A stretch of 10,661 nucleotides of DNA. It comes from Bacteroidales bacterium UBA1725 (GTDB lineage: Bacteria > Bacteroidota > Bacteroidia > Bacteroidales > UBA932). Of this stretch, positions 1 through 6,590 are shown piece after piece; the first letter of the stretch is position 1; every line of letters begins with the position of its first letter. The stretch is from assembly GCA_002315815.1 (NCBI GenBank), contig DCIN01000083.1, positions 5,283 through 15,943 of the forward strand, given 5' to 3'. The translations under genes and the position numbers were made by a program. The notes beneath the pieces are model-generated. The model saw only the letters and a program-made list of their open reading frames with translations. It was not told where the DNA came from and did not search any database.

Positions 1-71
1 TTCAGAGCAAAATCTGTCCTCAATAATACTCGTCAATTTTTACCAACTTATTTTTTTCTCTTTACTAAGCG

Positions 72-100
72 CAAACATAAAAAAAAAAGGAAATCTCCAA
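72..100 (-). promoter_or_regulatory. Possible divergent Bacteroidota-type promoter
   Basis: Read on the minus strand, 79-72 is TATGTTTG, a full match to the Bacteroidota -7 consensus TAnnTTTG. A TTG at 100-98 (minus strand) lies 18 bases upstream of it and could serve as the -33 element. It would drive a gene to the left of the window. This is a motif match only; in AT-rich DNA such matches also occur by chance. Confidence 0.35.
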
Positions 101-200
101 ATTATTCTCAGTGAAACGAACAATATGTAGAAAGTGAATGTACACCCTCACGAGCCCGGACACCGGACAGAAGCTAGATGTCTGCCGGAGACAAGCTCTA

Positions 201-240
201 CAATGTGTAAAAAAATGTAACGAAGTGGTATGAAGTGGAA
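201..240 (+). promoter_or_regulatory. Putative MraZ operator: four in-register 10-bp repeats
   Basis: Four consecutive 10-mers align without gaps: CAATGTGTAA (201), AAAAATGTAA (211), CGAAGTGGTA (221) and TGAAGTGGAA (231). The last two share GAAGTGG exactly, and all four fit A-N-N-T-G or a close variant in the same columns. MraZ proteins are known to bind short direct repeats with about a 10-bp period upstream of mraZ (TGGG-type in Escherichia coli, AAAGTGK-type in mollicutes), and the two right-hand copies resemble the latter. The ladder ends 10 bases before the -7 box and covers the place of the -33 element, so a bound MraZ ring would be expected to block polymerase. The binding itself is inferred. 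Confidence 0.6.
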
Positions 241-250
241 GAAATATTGC

Positions 251-258
251 TATCTTTG
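251..258 (+). promoter_or_regulatory. Probable main promoter of the cluster (-7 box TATCTTTG)
   Basis: TATCTTTG matches the Bacteroidota -7 consensus TAnnTTTG at every fixed position. It lies 18 bases before the mraZ ATG at 277, which would put the transcription start near 262-266 and leave a leader of only about 11-15 bases. I see no TTG-type -33 element at the expected distance (about 225-232). That place is filled by the GAAGTGG repeats of the putative MraZ operator. The missing -33 may mean a weak or regulated promoter. Confidence 0.6.
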
Positions 259-276
259 CATTTGCGTATAAGAAAA

Positions 277-726
277 ATGGTCTCTTTCATCGGAACATAT
301 ACCGCCAAGGTGGACGACAAGGGAAGACTGGTCTTCCCGTCGGCCTTCAAGGAGGTGGTGTCCGGAGAGGGCGATATGAGGTTCGTCATCAGAAAAAGCC
401 GGTACGAAGCCTGCATCGAGATGTGGTCCTACCCCGAGTGGGATCGCGAATCAGCCAAGGTTCGTGAAAGGCTCGATTTCTCCGACCCTAAACACAGGCA
501 GTTCTGGAGGCATTATATGCTCGACTGCCACGTTGTTGAACCTGATCCCAAGGTTGGCCGCATATCAATACCCCATAATTATCTTGACGCAATTAATGCT
601 GAAAAGGAAGTGGTTTTCTTCGGTAGCAGCTTCAAGATAGAGATATGGGCCAAGGACAAGTTCGAAAGCTCAGACATATCAGACGAAGAATATCTGGCGA
701 TAGCAGGAAGCCTCTCCCGCAGATGA
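277..726 (+). CDS. mraZ: MraZ, transcriptional regulator of the dcw cluster
   Basis: This is a DNA-binding protein of the MraZ/SpoVT-AbrB class. Such proteins form ring-shaped oligomers on repeats upstream of their own gene and regulate the dcw cluster. The 149 residues match the usual length (about 140-155). Both halves of the internal duplication are visible, each with the family signature: DDKGRLVFP at residues 13-21 and DPKVGRISIP at 90-99. I chose the ATG at 277 because the protein then begins MVSFIGTYTAKVDDKG, as family members do. An in-frame GTG at 235 would add 14 residues, but that extension contains the -7 box and part of the putative operator, so it is probably not translated. The gene is first in the cluster, and nine bases separate its stop from the rsmH start. 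Autoregulation is inferred from the repeat ladder at 201-240. Confidence 0.95.
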   Translation: MVSFIGTYTAKVDDKGRLVFPSAFKEVVSGEGDMRFVIRKSRYEACIEMWSYPEWDRESAKVRERLDFSDPKHRQFWRHYMLDCHVVEPDPKVGRISIPHNYLDAINAEKEVVFFGSSFKIEIWAKDKFESSDISDEEYLAIAGSLSRR

Positions 727-735
727 TGCGAGACG

Positions 736-1638
736 ATGAACGTGTATCACAAACCTGTTCTGCTCAGGCAGAGTGTGGACGCCCTGATCATTGATCCGGA
801 CGGCTTCTATGCCGATGCCACCTTCGGAGGCGGGGGCCATAGTCGGGAAATTCTCGGCAGGCTCTCCCCGAAGGGTCATCTTATGGCTTTCGACAGGGAT
901 GCCGACGCTCTCGCAAACGCCCCAGAGGATGAGAGATTCATCCTCATCCACAACAATTTCAGATTCATTCACAACTACACCCTTCTGAATGCCGGAAACG
1001 GCCTTGACGGAATTCTGGCAGACTTGGGCGTAAGTTCACATCAGTTCGACACAGCGGAACGCGGTTTCTCTTTCAGATACGGTGCTCCACTTGATATGCG
1101 GATGAACGTGCAGGGCGGCAAGACCGCTGCCGACGTTGTCAATTCTTATACGCAAGAGGAATTGGAAAAGGTGTTACGACTCTTCGGAGAAGTGGAAAAT
1201 GCAGGACGTCTGGCCAGGCTCATCGTTGCTGCCAGAACTGTAGCACCCATTCTCACAACTGACGACCTCGACAACGCCATAGCGGCAGCCCTGCCAACGT
1301 TCGCGGCTCACAAGTATCTGGCCAAGGTTTACCAGGCCCTCAGGATAGAGGTGAACGAAGAGATGCGCTCTCTGGAGAAATTCCTCTCCGGTGCTGCGGC
1401 ATCACTGAAAAGCGGAGGGAGGCTCGTCGTGATAACCTACCATTCGCTTGAAGACCGAATGGTGAAGAATTTTTTGAAATACGGCAATATAAGCGGAGAG
1501 GAGCAGAAGGATATCTTCGGCAGAAGCACAGCCCCGTTCAGAGCGATAAACCGCAAGCCCATTCTTCCGGAGGAGGAGGAAATTGCCGCGAATACACGTG
1601 CACGAAGTGCCAAACTCAGGATTGCTGAAATGCGATGA
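736..1638 (+). CDS. rsmH: RsmH (MraW), 16S rRNA m4C1402 methyltransferase
   Basis: RsmH is a cytoplasmic SAM-dependent enzyme that methylates N4 of cytidine 1402 in 16S rRNA, in the ribosomal P site. The 300 residues match the family length. Visible motifs are HKPVLL at 5-10, the SAM-binding loop DATFGGGGHS at 27-36, FDRD at 52-55, LADLGVSSHQFD at 94-105, RGFSFR with LDMRM at 109-123, ALRIEVNEE at 201-209 and ITYHSLEDRMVKNF at 233-246. The C-terminal signature, usually NPRARSAKLR, reads NTRARSAKLR at 286-295. Its ATG lies just after the mraZ stop. Its TGA overlaps the next start (ATGA), so translation of the ftsL-like gene is probably coupled to it. Pairing with mraZ is the conserved arrangement across bacteria. 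Confidence 0.97.
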   Translation: MNVYHKPVLLRQSVDALIIDPDGFYADATFGGGGHSREILGRLSPKGHLMAFDRDADALANAPEDERFILIHNNFRFIHNYTLLNAGNGLDGILADLGVSSHQFDTAERGFSFRYGAPLDMRMNVQGGKTAADVVNSYTQEELEKVLRLFGEVENAGRLARLIVAARTVAPILTTDDLDNAIAAALPTFAAHKYLAKVYQALRIEVNEEMRSLEKFLSGAAASLKSGGRLVVITYHSLEDRMVKNFLKYGNISGEEQKDIFGRSTAPFRAINRKPILPEEEEIAANTRARSAKLRIAEMR

Positions 1639-1991
1639 AGAAGATGCGGTGGAACATATCGGATATAGTGAGTCTCCTCAAGAACAGTCTCAAGGCCATT
1701 CTGAAGGGAGAGTTCCTGTTGCGTCTGAATGCAGGACGATATTTCATCCACATCGTATACACATTCTTTCTCTTCGGGCTGGTGATATGGACAAGTCTGA
1801 TGATAGAGACAACATTGGCCCGCGTGGAGGCCAACAGAGTCAAGTTGCAGGAACTGCAGATAGCCAACGTGCAGAAAACCTACGCTGTGGCCAGTTTAGG
1901 AAGACGCACTGAGGTTGCGAAAAACCTCATTCGTTTGGGTTCAGACATTCAGGAGCCTGACAAACCGGCATATCTTACTGACGAACGATAA
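1635..1991 (+). CDS. ftsL: FtsL-like cell division protein (Bacteroidota type)
   Basis: This is a small bitopic membrane protein, 118 residues, in the ftsL position between rsmH and ftsI. The cytoplasmic part (1-36) is basic. One membrane segment spans roughly 37-56 (FIHIVYTFFLFGLVIWTSLM), and a heptad-like stretch follows at about 57-88 (ETTLARVEANRVKLQELQ), fitting the periplasmic coiled coil of FtsL. The tail (RTEVAKNLIRLGSDIQEPDKPAY, in two parts at 91-113) resembles the C-terminal region of the FtsL-like family found in Bacteroidota. FtsL proteins help recruit and activate FtsW-FtsI. Sequence identity to proteobacterial FtsL is negligible, so the name rests on position, topology and family resemblance. 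A second ATG (codon 4) is possible, but the ATGA overlap with rsmH favours the first. Confidence 0.85.
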   Translation: MKKMRWNISDIVSLLKNSLKAILKGEFLLRLNAGRYFIHIVYTFFLFGLVIWTSLMIETTLARVEANRVKLQELQIANVQKTYAVASLGRRTEVAKNLIRLGSDIQEPDKPAYLTDER

Positions 1992-2004
1992 TGATGATAA
2001 TGAA
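1987..2004 (+). repeat. 9-nt tandem pair covering the ftsL stop
   Basis: GATAATGAT (1987-1995) is followed directly by GATAATGAA (1996-2004), with 8 of 9 bases equal. The first unit contains the TAA stop of the ftsL-like gene (1989-1991) and the second fills most of the 21-base spacer before ftsI. It is a two-copy, short repeat, so chance is possible on its own. It is listed because the longer 9-nt array at the ftsW end has the same layout. Confidence 0.6.
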
Positions 2005-2012
2005 CACGGGAG

Positions 2013-3866
2013 ATGGAGAATGAGCGGAACATAAAGAATGTCGGGCGCGACCGCATAGTTGAGCGCGACCGCATAGGAATTGTCCTGTATGTGGTCTATC
2101 TGCTCACGCTGTTTGTCGCCGTAGCTGTCATCGTCAAAGTGGTGTTCATCCAGAAATATTATGAGCCCGAACCTGAGATAGTCCGGAAGCTGACACCGGA
2201 AAACACCAGAGTACCTGTCTATCCGGAACGGGGTCGGATCATCGATTGTCAGGGACGGATACTCGCCATTTCCTGTCCGATTTATCAATTCGGTATGGAT
2301 TGCACAGTGCTGAAGGATTCGAACGATGCTCAGGAGGAGAAAATCTGGCTCGACAAGGCAAAGGATTTCTCCGCAGGACTGGCTGAGATTTTTCAGGACA
2401 AAAGTTCCGACGATTATTACAAGGCTATCACCGAAGCCCGCAGAAAGGGCAAGGAATACATCAAGATAGGTTATCCTGTAGAATACGGCACATACAGGAA
2501 GATTCTGAGTCTTCCACTTGCACGCGAAGGACGCTTCTCCTCCGGCGTATATGCCGACCGTAAAAGCACCCGCAGATATCCATACGGAAAACTTGCCCGC
2601 AGAACCATAGGCTTCGTGCGCGACAACGAATCCTTGCTTTCCAACACTCACATTGGAATCGAAGGAAAATTCGATTACCTCCTTCACGGAGAAGAAGGCG
2701 AGGAATGGATACGCAAGACCGATTACGGAAAAGTGAGGAACAATGACAGTACGTACAGGAAAGCAGTGGATGGGAAGGACATAGTCACAACCCTCAATAT
2801 AGATTATCAGGAAATCGCAGACCAGGCTTTGAGGTCCGGCATCGAAGGTCAGGATGATCTGGAGGGCGGATGCCTCGTACTGATGGAAGTGAAATCAGGC
2901 GCGATACGGGCTATGGTGAACCTGCTGAGAGACCCCGACACCGGTCTTTTCGAGGAGAGCAAGAATCTGGCGGTGGGCCGCAAGGCCGAACCGGGCTCGG
3001 TGTTCAAGACTGTCACTCTGATGTCGGTGCTCTCCGATGGATACGTCAGGACCCTCGAACAGACCATACCCACCAACGGCGGCGTGGTGGCCGGTACAAA
3101 GTTGGCCAGAGACCAACATATCGTGGATTTTGAACGCAGCAGACACACCAAGGAAATTTCGGTGCTTGACGGGTTCAAAATGTCATCCAACTATGTATTT
3201 GCCAGTCTGGCCATTAACAGTTACGCCAAGAAACCGGAGAAATTCATCCAGAACATATATTCATACAAGTTGGGAGAAGTATTCGACTTCGACCTTGTCG
3301 GACTTGCATCCCCCAAAGTCCCCACACCCCACGACGATGACTTTCACTGGTCAGACACAAGTCTTGGGAGCATAGGTTACGGTTACACTACTGAAGAGAC
3401 TCCGCTCCACATCATCACCTTCTACAACGCAATCGCCAACAAGGGCAGGATGATGAAGCCATATCTGGTAAACGGACCATCGGTGCTCAGTTCATCCATC
3501 TGCTCAAAAGCAGTGGCAGACACACTTGTCCGAGCACTCAAAGCCGTAACCGAGGACGGAACCGCCAAAAGGCTCAAGAACGCGAAATGCAGTGTGGCGG
3601 GAAAAACCGGAACATCGTTCGGAACATTCAAAAACGGATCATATCAGGACGAAAATGGCAACAGACTGTACCAGGGTACTTTCGTAGGCTTTTTTCCAGC
3701 CGAAAACCCTGTGTTCAGCATAATCTGTATGATTTATTCCAATCCCACGAAGAAGAGTTTCCAGGGAGGAGGAATTCCTGCCATTGCAGTCAAGGAAGTG
3801 ATTGACAGAATCTGCTGCATCGACCCTCACTGGAGGACCGAATACAAAGTTGAAGCAGCAGAATAA
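2013..3866 (+). CDS. ftsI: FtsI (PBP3-type), septal peptidoglycan transpeptidase
   Basis: This is a monofunctional class B penicillin-binding protein that cross-links septal peptidoglycan in the periplasm together with FtsW. Of 617 residues, 1-21 are cytoplasmic and charged, about 22-46 form the membrane anchor, and the dimerisation (pedestal) domain includes PERGRIIDCQGRILA at 71-85. The transpeptidase domain has all three catalytic motifs: SVFK at 329-332 (Ser329 nucleophile, Lys332), SSN at 391-393 and KTGT at 531-534. The chain ends about 85 residues after KTGT with no PASTA domain, whereas many Bacteroidota FtsI proteins carry a C-terminal PASTA domain and reach about 650-710 residues. 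The N-terminal tail contains a six-residue duplication (R-D-R-I twice). It lies in the conserved position after ftsL, 21 bases downstream. Confidence 0.95.
   Translation: MENERNIKNVGRDRIVERDRIGIVLYVVYLLTLFVAVAVIVKVVFIQKYYEPEPEIVRKLTPENTRVPVYPERGRIIDCQGRILAISCPIYQFGMDCTVLKDSNDAQEEKIWLDKAKDFSAGLAEIFQDKSSDDYYKAITEARRKGKEYIKIGYPVEYGTYRKILSLPLAREGRFSSGVYADRKSTRRYPYGKLARRTIGFVRDNESLLSNTHIGIEGKFDYLLHGEEGEEWIRKTDYGKVRNNDSTYRKAVDGKDIVTTLNIDYQEIADQALRSGIEGQDDLEGGCLVLMEVKSGAIRAMVNLLRDPDTGLFEESKNLAVGRKAEPGSVFKTVTLMSVLSDGYVRTLEQTIPTNGGVVAGTKLARDQHIVDFERSRHTKEISVLDGFKMSSNYVFASLAINSYAKKPEKFIQNIYSYKLGEVFDFDLVGLASPKVPTPHDDDFHWSDTSLGSIGYGYTTEETPLHIITFYNAIANKGRMMKPYLVNGPSVLSSSICSKAVADTLVRALKAVTEDGTAKRLKNAKCSVAGKTGTSFGTFKNGSYQDENGNRLYQGTFVGFFPAENPVFSIICMIYSNPTKKSFQGGGIPAIAVKEVIDRICCIDPHWRTEYKVEAAE
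2043..2078 (+). repeat. 18-nt tandem duplication in the FtsI N-terminal tail
   Basis: Two adjacent 18-mers (2043-2060 and 2061-2078) agree at 15 of 18 positions, sharing an identical 14-base core, GCGCGACCGCATAG, at 2045-2058 and 2063-2076. The duplication is in frame and gives GRDRIV followed by ERDRIG, residues 11-22, in the cytoplasmic tail just before the membrane segment. Confidence 0.85.
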
Positions 3867-3904
3867 ACAGAAAATCAGAAGAAACTGATTAAGCAGAATA
3901 ACAG
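3858..3904 (+). repeat. Direct repeat of the ftsI stop region in the ftsI-murE spacer
   Basis: GCAGAATAAACAG at 3858-3870, which contains the ftsI TAA (3864-3866), recurs as GCAGAATAACAG at 3893-3904, differing by one A. The 63-base spacer is otherwise purine-rich. Between the copies is a weak 6-bp inverted repeat, AATCAG (3873-3878) with CTGATT (3885-3890), without a T tract, so I do not call it a terminator. Confidence 0.6.
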
Positions 3905-3929
3905 ATAGAGTAGAAAGATAATACTCAAA

Positions 3930-5300
3930 ATGAAAGAACTGAAAACATATCCGGCCATCACTGCCGACTCAAGAAAAGTCACTCCCGGCTGCCTGTTCGT
4001 AGCCGTGAAGGGCAGGGACGATGACGGAAACCGTTATGCGGAAGCGGCTTTGGCTGCCGGGGCGGCAGACGTGGCCAGCACAGACAGGCACGGACTCGCG
4101 ATGATGGCAGACGAATACTACGGACATCCATCCGGAGAGCTCAAACTTGTCGGCATCACCGGCACCAATGGCAAGACCACTACGGTGACACTGCTCTACA
4201 ATCTGTTCCGTAGTATGGGATTTGAGTGCGGTCTGATTTCCACCATTGCGAACTATGTCGGTAGCCGCAGAACCGAAACCGTGAACACAACCCCGGATCC
4301 CATCACCATCAACGCCCTCCTGCGGGAGATGGTGGATACAGGCTGCGAATACTGCTTTATGGAGGTGAGTTCCATAGGAGTGGAGCAGGAAAGAGTGGCG
4401 GGACTTGAATTCGCTGTGGGAATATTCTCAAATCTCACCCACGACCATTTGGATTACCACGGTACTTTTGCCGAATATCTCAGATGCAAGAAACTGTTTT
4501 TCGACAATTTGCCGGCCAGTGCCTGCGCCATCATCAACACCGATGACCGCAACGGCGCGATAATGGTTCAGAACACTGCTGCGCGTGTTGTCAGTTATTC
4601 CTGTCGCGGTGCAGCAGACCACAACTGCCGGATTATGGAGGAGACATTCGAGGGAATGTTGTTGAAACTGGACGGAACCGAAGTCTGGACCAGACTCACA
4701 GGAGCACACAACGCATACAATATCACTGCCATATACACCACAGCCCTGGAACTGGGAGCAGACCGTGAGGAAACGCTTACGGCACTCTCTGAGCTGGAGT
4801 CGGCACCCGGAAGGCTTGAAATTCTTCGCGGTCCGCGGGGGTTGAACGTGATAATCGACTACGCCCACACTCCGGATGCTCTGGAGAACGTACTGAAAAC
4901 TCTCAGGGACGTGGCACCGGAGCGCGAACTATGGTGCTTGTTCGGTTGCGGTGGAGCCAGAGACAAAACAAAGCGTCCGGAGATGGCGGCCATAGCCGAG
5001 AAACTCTCCGACCGCATCATAGTGACCTCTGACAATTCGCGCACAGAACGCACCGAAGACATTATGGAGGACATACGGGCAGGATTCTCTACCAGAGGAC
5101 TCGCCAAAGCGTTGTTCATCGCGGACCGCAGGGAAGCAATACGCACTGCTGTAATGCTGGCCGGAAAAAACACTACCATACTGCTCGCCGGCAAAGGGCA
5201 CGAGACATATCAGATCATTGGCAAGGAAAAGAGCCATTTCGACGAGAGGGAGGTGACCGCAGAGGCTTTCAGACTTGAGACCGGGTCTGCACAAGAATAG
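3930..5300 (+). CDS. murE: MurE, UDP-MurNAc-tripeptide ligase
   Basis: MurE is a cytoplasmic ATP-dependent ligase adding the third stem-peptide residue (meso-diaminopimelate or lysine) to UDP-MurNAc-L-Ala-D-Glu. Of 456 residues, the N-domain motif TADSRKV is at 11-17, the P-loop GTNGKTTT at 78-85, NTTPDP at 119-124 and HDHLDYHGT at 171-179. The probable carbamylated lysine is Lys187 in YLRCKKLFF. The C-terminal domain has DYAHTPDALE at 310-319 and GKGHETYQ at 421-428. The amino-acid motif is usually DNPR in diaminopimelate enzymes; here it reads DNSR (368-371), which keeps the Asn and Arg that contact diaminopimelate, so diaminopimelate specificity is likely. The common EVSSH motif reads EVSSI (145-149). 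The N-domain is short. The start is forced, since an in-frame TAG lies at 3906-3908. Confidence 0.95.
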   Translation: MKELKTYPAITADSRKVTPGCLFVAVKGRDDDGNRYAEAALAAGAADVASTDRHGLAMMADEYYGHPSGELKLVGITGTNGKTTTVTLLYNLFRSMGFECGLISTIANYVGSRRTETVNTTPDPITINALLREMVDTGCEYCFMEVSSIGVEQERVAGLEFAVGIFSNLTHDHLDYHGTFAEYLRCKKLFFDNLPASACAIINTDDRNGAIMVQNTAARVVSYSCRGAADHNCRIMEETFEGMLLKLDGTEVWTRLTGAHNAYNITAIYTTALELGADREETLTALSELESAPGRLEILRGPRGLNVIIDYAHTPDALENVLKTLRDVAPERELWCLFGCGGARDKTKRPEMAAIAEKLSDRIIVTSDNSRTERTEDIMEDIRAGFSTRGLAKALFIADRREAIRTAVMLAGKNTTILLAGKGHETYQIIGKEKSHFDEREVTAEAFRLETGSAQE

Positions 5301-5430
5301 GAGCTGAATGAGACTGAGAAGAATTGTAATGAACTGAACAGTACAGTACAGAACAGAACTGAATAGAACAGAATAGAACAGAACTGAATAGAACAGTACA
5401 GAACAGAACCGAACTGAATAGAACAGGACA
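5301..5430 (+). repeat. Pentanucleotide tandem array filling the murE-mraY spacer
   Basis: From 5301 to 5430 the sequence divides into 26 pentamers in one unbroken register. The last 20 (5331-5430) are nearly all variants of GAACA: seven exact GAACA, four GAATA, four GAACT, three GTACA, and one each of GAACC and GGACA. The first six (5301-5330) are more degenerate. There is higher-order structure too: the 15-mer GAACTGAATAGAACA occurs three times, at 5356, 5381 and 5411. The array ends two bases before the mraY ATG. It lacks complementary segments, so its RNA should be largely unpaired, and it has TAG and TGA triplets in the forward frames. Confidence 0.93.
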
Positions 5431-5432
5431 AA

Positions 5433-6590
5433 ATGATTCAATTGATTATTAGATGGCTTGCATCCCTCGGAGTTGACATTCCGGGGATGAGGCTGATGAG
5501 CTACATATCTTTCAAAGCTGCACTGGCTGCAGTGCTCGGCATATTATTCTCTCTGATTTTCGGAAAGCGCATCATTGCCCGGCTCAGGGCCGCACAGATT
5601 GGAGAGACCATACGTGACCTCGGACTTCAGGGTCAGATGGAGAAGAAAGGCACTCCAACGATGGGCGGAATAATCATCATTCTGTCGCTGCTTCTCTCAG
5701 CGCTGCTGGTCTGCGACCTCACCAACACATACGTGCAACTGCTGGTTCTGACCACGGTATGGTGTGGCGGACTCGGCTTCGCCGATGACAGCATCAAGGT
5801 ATTCAGACACGATAAAGAGGGATTGAGCGAAAAGAAGAAACTATTGGGACAGTTCATCCTCGGGCTTTTCATCGCCTTGATGATGTGCTTCAGCCCCACC
5901 ATACAAACGGACAGCATAGTCACCACAATACCATTCGTGAAAGCCCACGAGTTCGACTATTTCTGGCTCTCCCCTTTCAAAGGACAGCTCGGAGTTTTAT
6001 GCACCTGGGGTCTGTATATGCTGATGATAATCTTCGTCATTCTGGCCTGTTCCAATGGTGCCAACCTTACCGATGGAATGGACGGTCTCTCGACAGGAGT
6101 ATCAATTCCTGTAGGGGTCGTGACGGGAGTGATGGCCTGGCTAAGCGGTGATGTACTCAATTCTGATTATCTGAACACTATGTACATACCAGGTGCCGGC
6201 GAAGTTGCCGTGTATATGGCGGCATTCACCGGAGCTCTTCTGGGATTCCTGTGGTTCAACACTTACCCGGCCCAGGTGTTTATGGGAGACACAGGCAGTC
6301 TGATGATAGGTGGAGTGATAGGAGTGAGTGCCGTTCTCATACGAAAAGAGCTGCTGCTCCCCCTGCTTTGCGGAATATTTCTGATCGAAAGCCTCTCCGT
6401 ACTGCTTCAGCGCGGCTGGTTCAAATATACCAAAAAACAGTACGGCGAGGGCCGGAGAATTTTCCTTATGGCGCCACTGCACCATCATTTCCAGAAGAAA
6501 GGGATACCGGAACCCCGAATAGTCACACGTTTCATAATAGTGAGCATATTGCTGGGAATGGGAACTCTGGCTGTTATGAAGATTCGATAA
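5433..6590 (+). CDS. mraY: MraY, phospho-MurNAc-pentapeptide translocase
   Basis: MraY is an integral membrane enzyme that transfers phospho-MurNAc-pentapeptide from UDP to undecaprenyl phosphate, making lipid I on the cytoplasmic face. The 385 residues are strongly hydrophobic, with about ten membrane segments. Family motifs are KKGTPTMGG at 71-79, the Asp pair in GFADDS (Asp118, Asp119), NLTDGMDGL at 211-219, FMGDTGSL at 283-290 (Asp286) and the histidine motif APLHHHFQ at 347-354. The acidic residues bind the magnesium and nucleotide. The start is the ATG at 5433; an in-frame TGA at 5415-5417 excludes upstream alternatives. The gene directly follows the pentamer array, so any change in array length would alter its leader but not its reading frame. 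Confidence 0.97.
   Translation: MIQLIIRWLASLGVDIPGMRLMSYISFKAALAAVLGILFSLIFGKRIIARLRAAQIGETIRDLGLQGQMEKKGTPTMGGIIIILSLLLSALLVCDLTNTYVQLLVLTTVWCGGLGFADDSIKVFRHDKEGLSEKKKLLGQFILGLFIALMMCFSPTIQTDSIVTTIPFVKAHEFDYFWLSPFKGQLGVLCTWGLYMLMIIFVILACSNGANLTDGMDGLSTGVSIPVGVVTGVMAWLSGDVLNSDYLNTMYIPGAGEVAVYMAAFTGALLGFLWFNTYPAQVFMGDTGSLMIGGVIGVSAVLIRKELLLPLLCGIFLIESLSVLLQRGWFKYTKKQYGEGRRIFLMAPLHHHFQKKGIPEPRIVTRFIIVSILLGMGTLAVMKIR

Larger units (their letters stand above)
1..276. other. Upstream non-coding region of the dcw cluster
   Basis: No credible coding sequence is visible on either strand. The first 120 bases are AT-rich and include a run of ten A at 79-88. Positions 150-200 are more GC-rich and hold small imperfect repeats: CCGGACA occurs twice in tandem (156-162 and 163-169), and a related CCGGAGACAAG lies at 185-195. 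The right part (201-258) carries the putative operator and promoter listed separately. A left-facing -7 box at 72-79 suggests this is a divergent intergenic region, with a minus-strand gene outside the window, but no start codon for such a gene is visible in positions 1-60. Confidence 0.7.

Noticed and set aside
1583..1912. Plus-strand open frame of 109 codons overlapping rsmH and ftsL
   Set aside because: It overlaps two well-supported genes in another frame, and its translation has no family resemblance.
1941..2687. Minus-strand open frame of 248 codons opposite ftsL and ftsI
   Set aside because: It is antisense to clearly conserved coding sequence, has no promoter or family signature, and is explained by codon bias.
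3873..3890. AATCAG / CTGATT hairpin after ftsI as a terminator
   Set aside because: The stem has only six AT-rich pairs with no T tract, and murE follows closely in the same direction.
5301..5430. Pentamer array as a transposon end or attachment site
   Set aside because: No inverted termini, target duplication or mobile gene is seen nearby, and the flanking genes are intact and in conserved order.
4929..5441. Long minus-strand open frame (170 codons) through the murE end and the pentamer array
   Set aside because: It is a by-product: the reverse complement of the array (TGTTC, TATTC units) has no stops, and the rest is antisense to murE. The protein would be low-complexity repeats without any recognisable domain.
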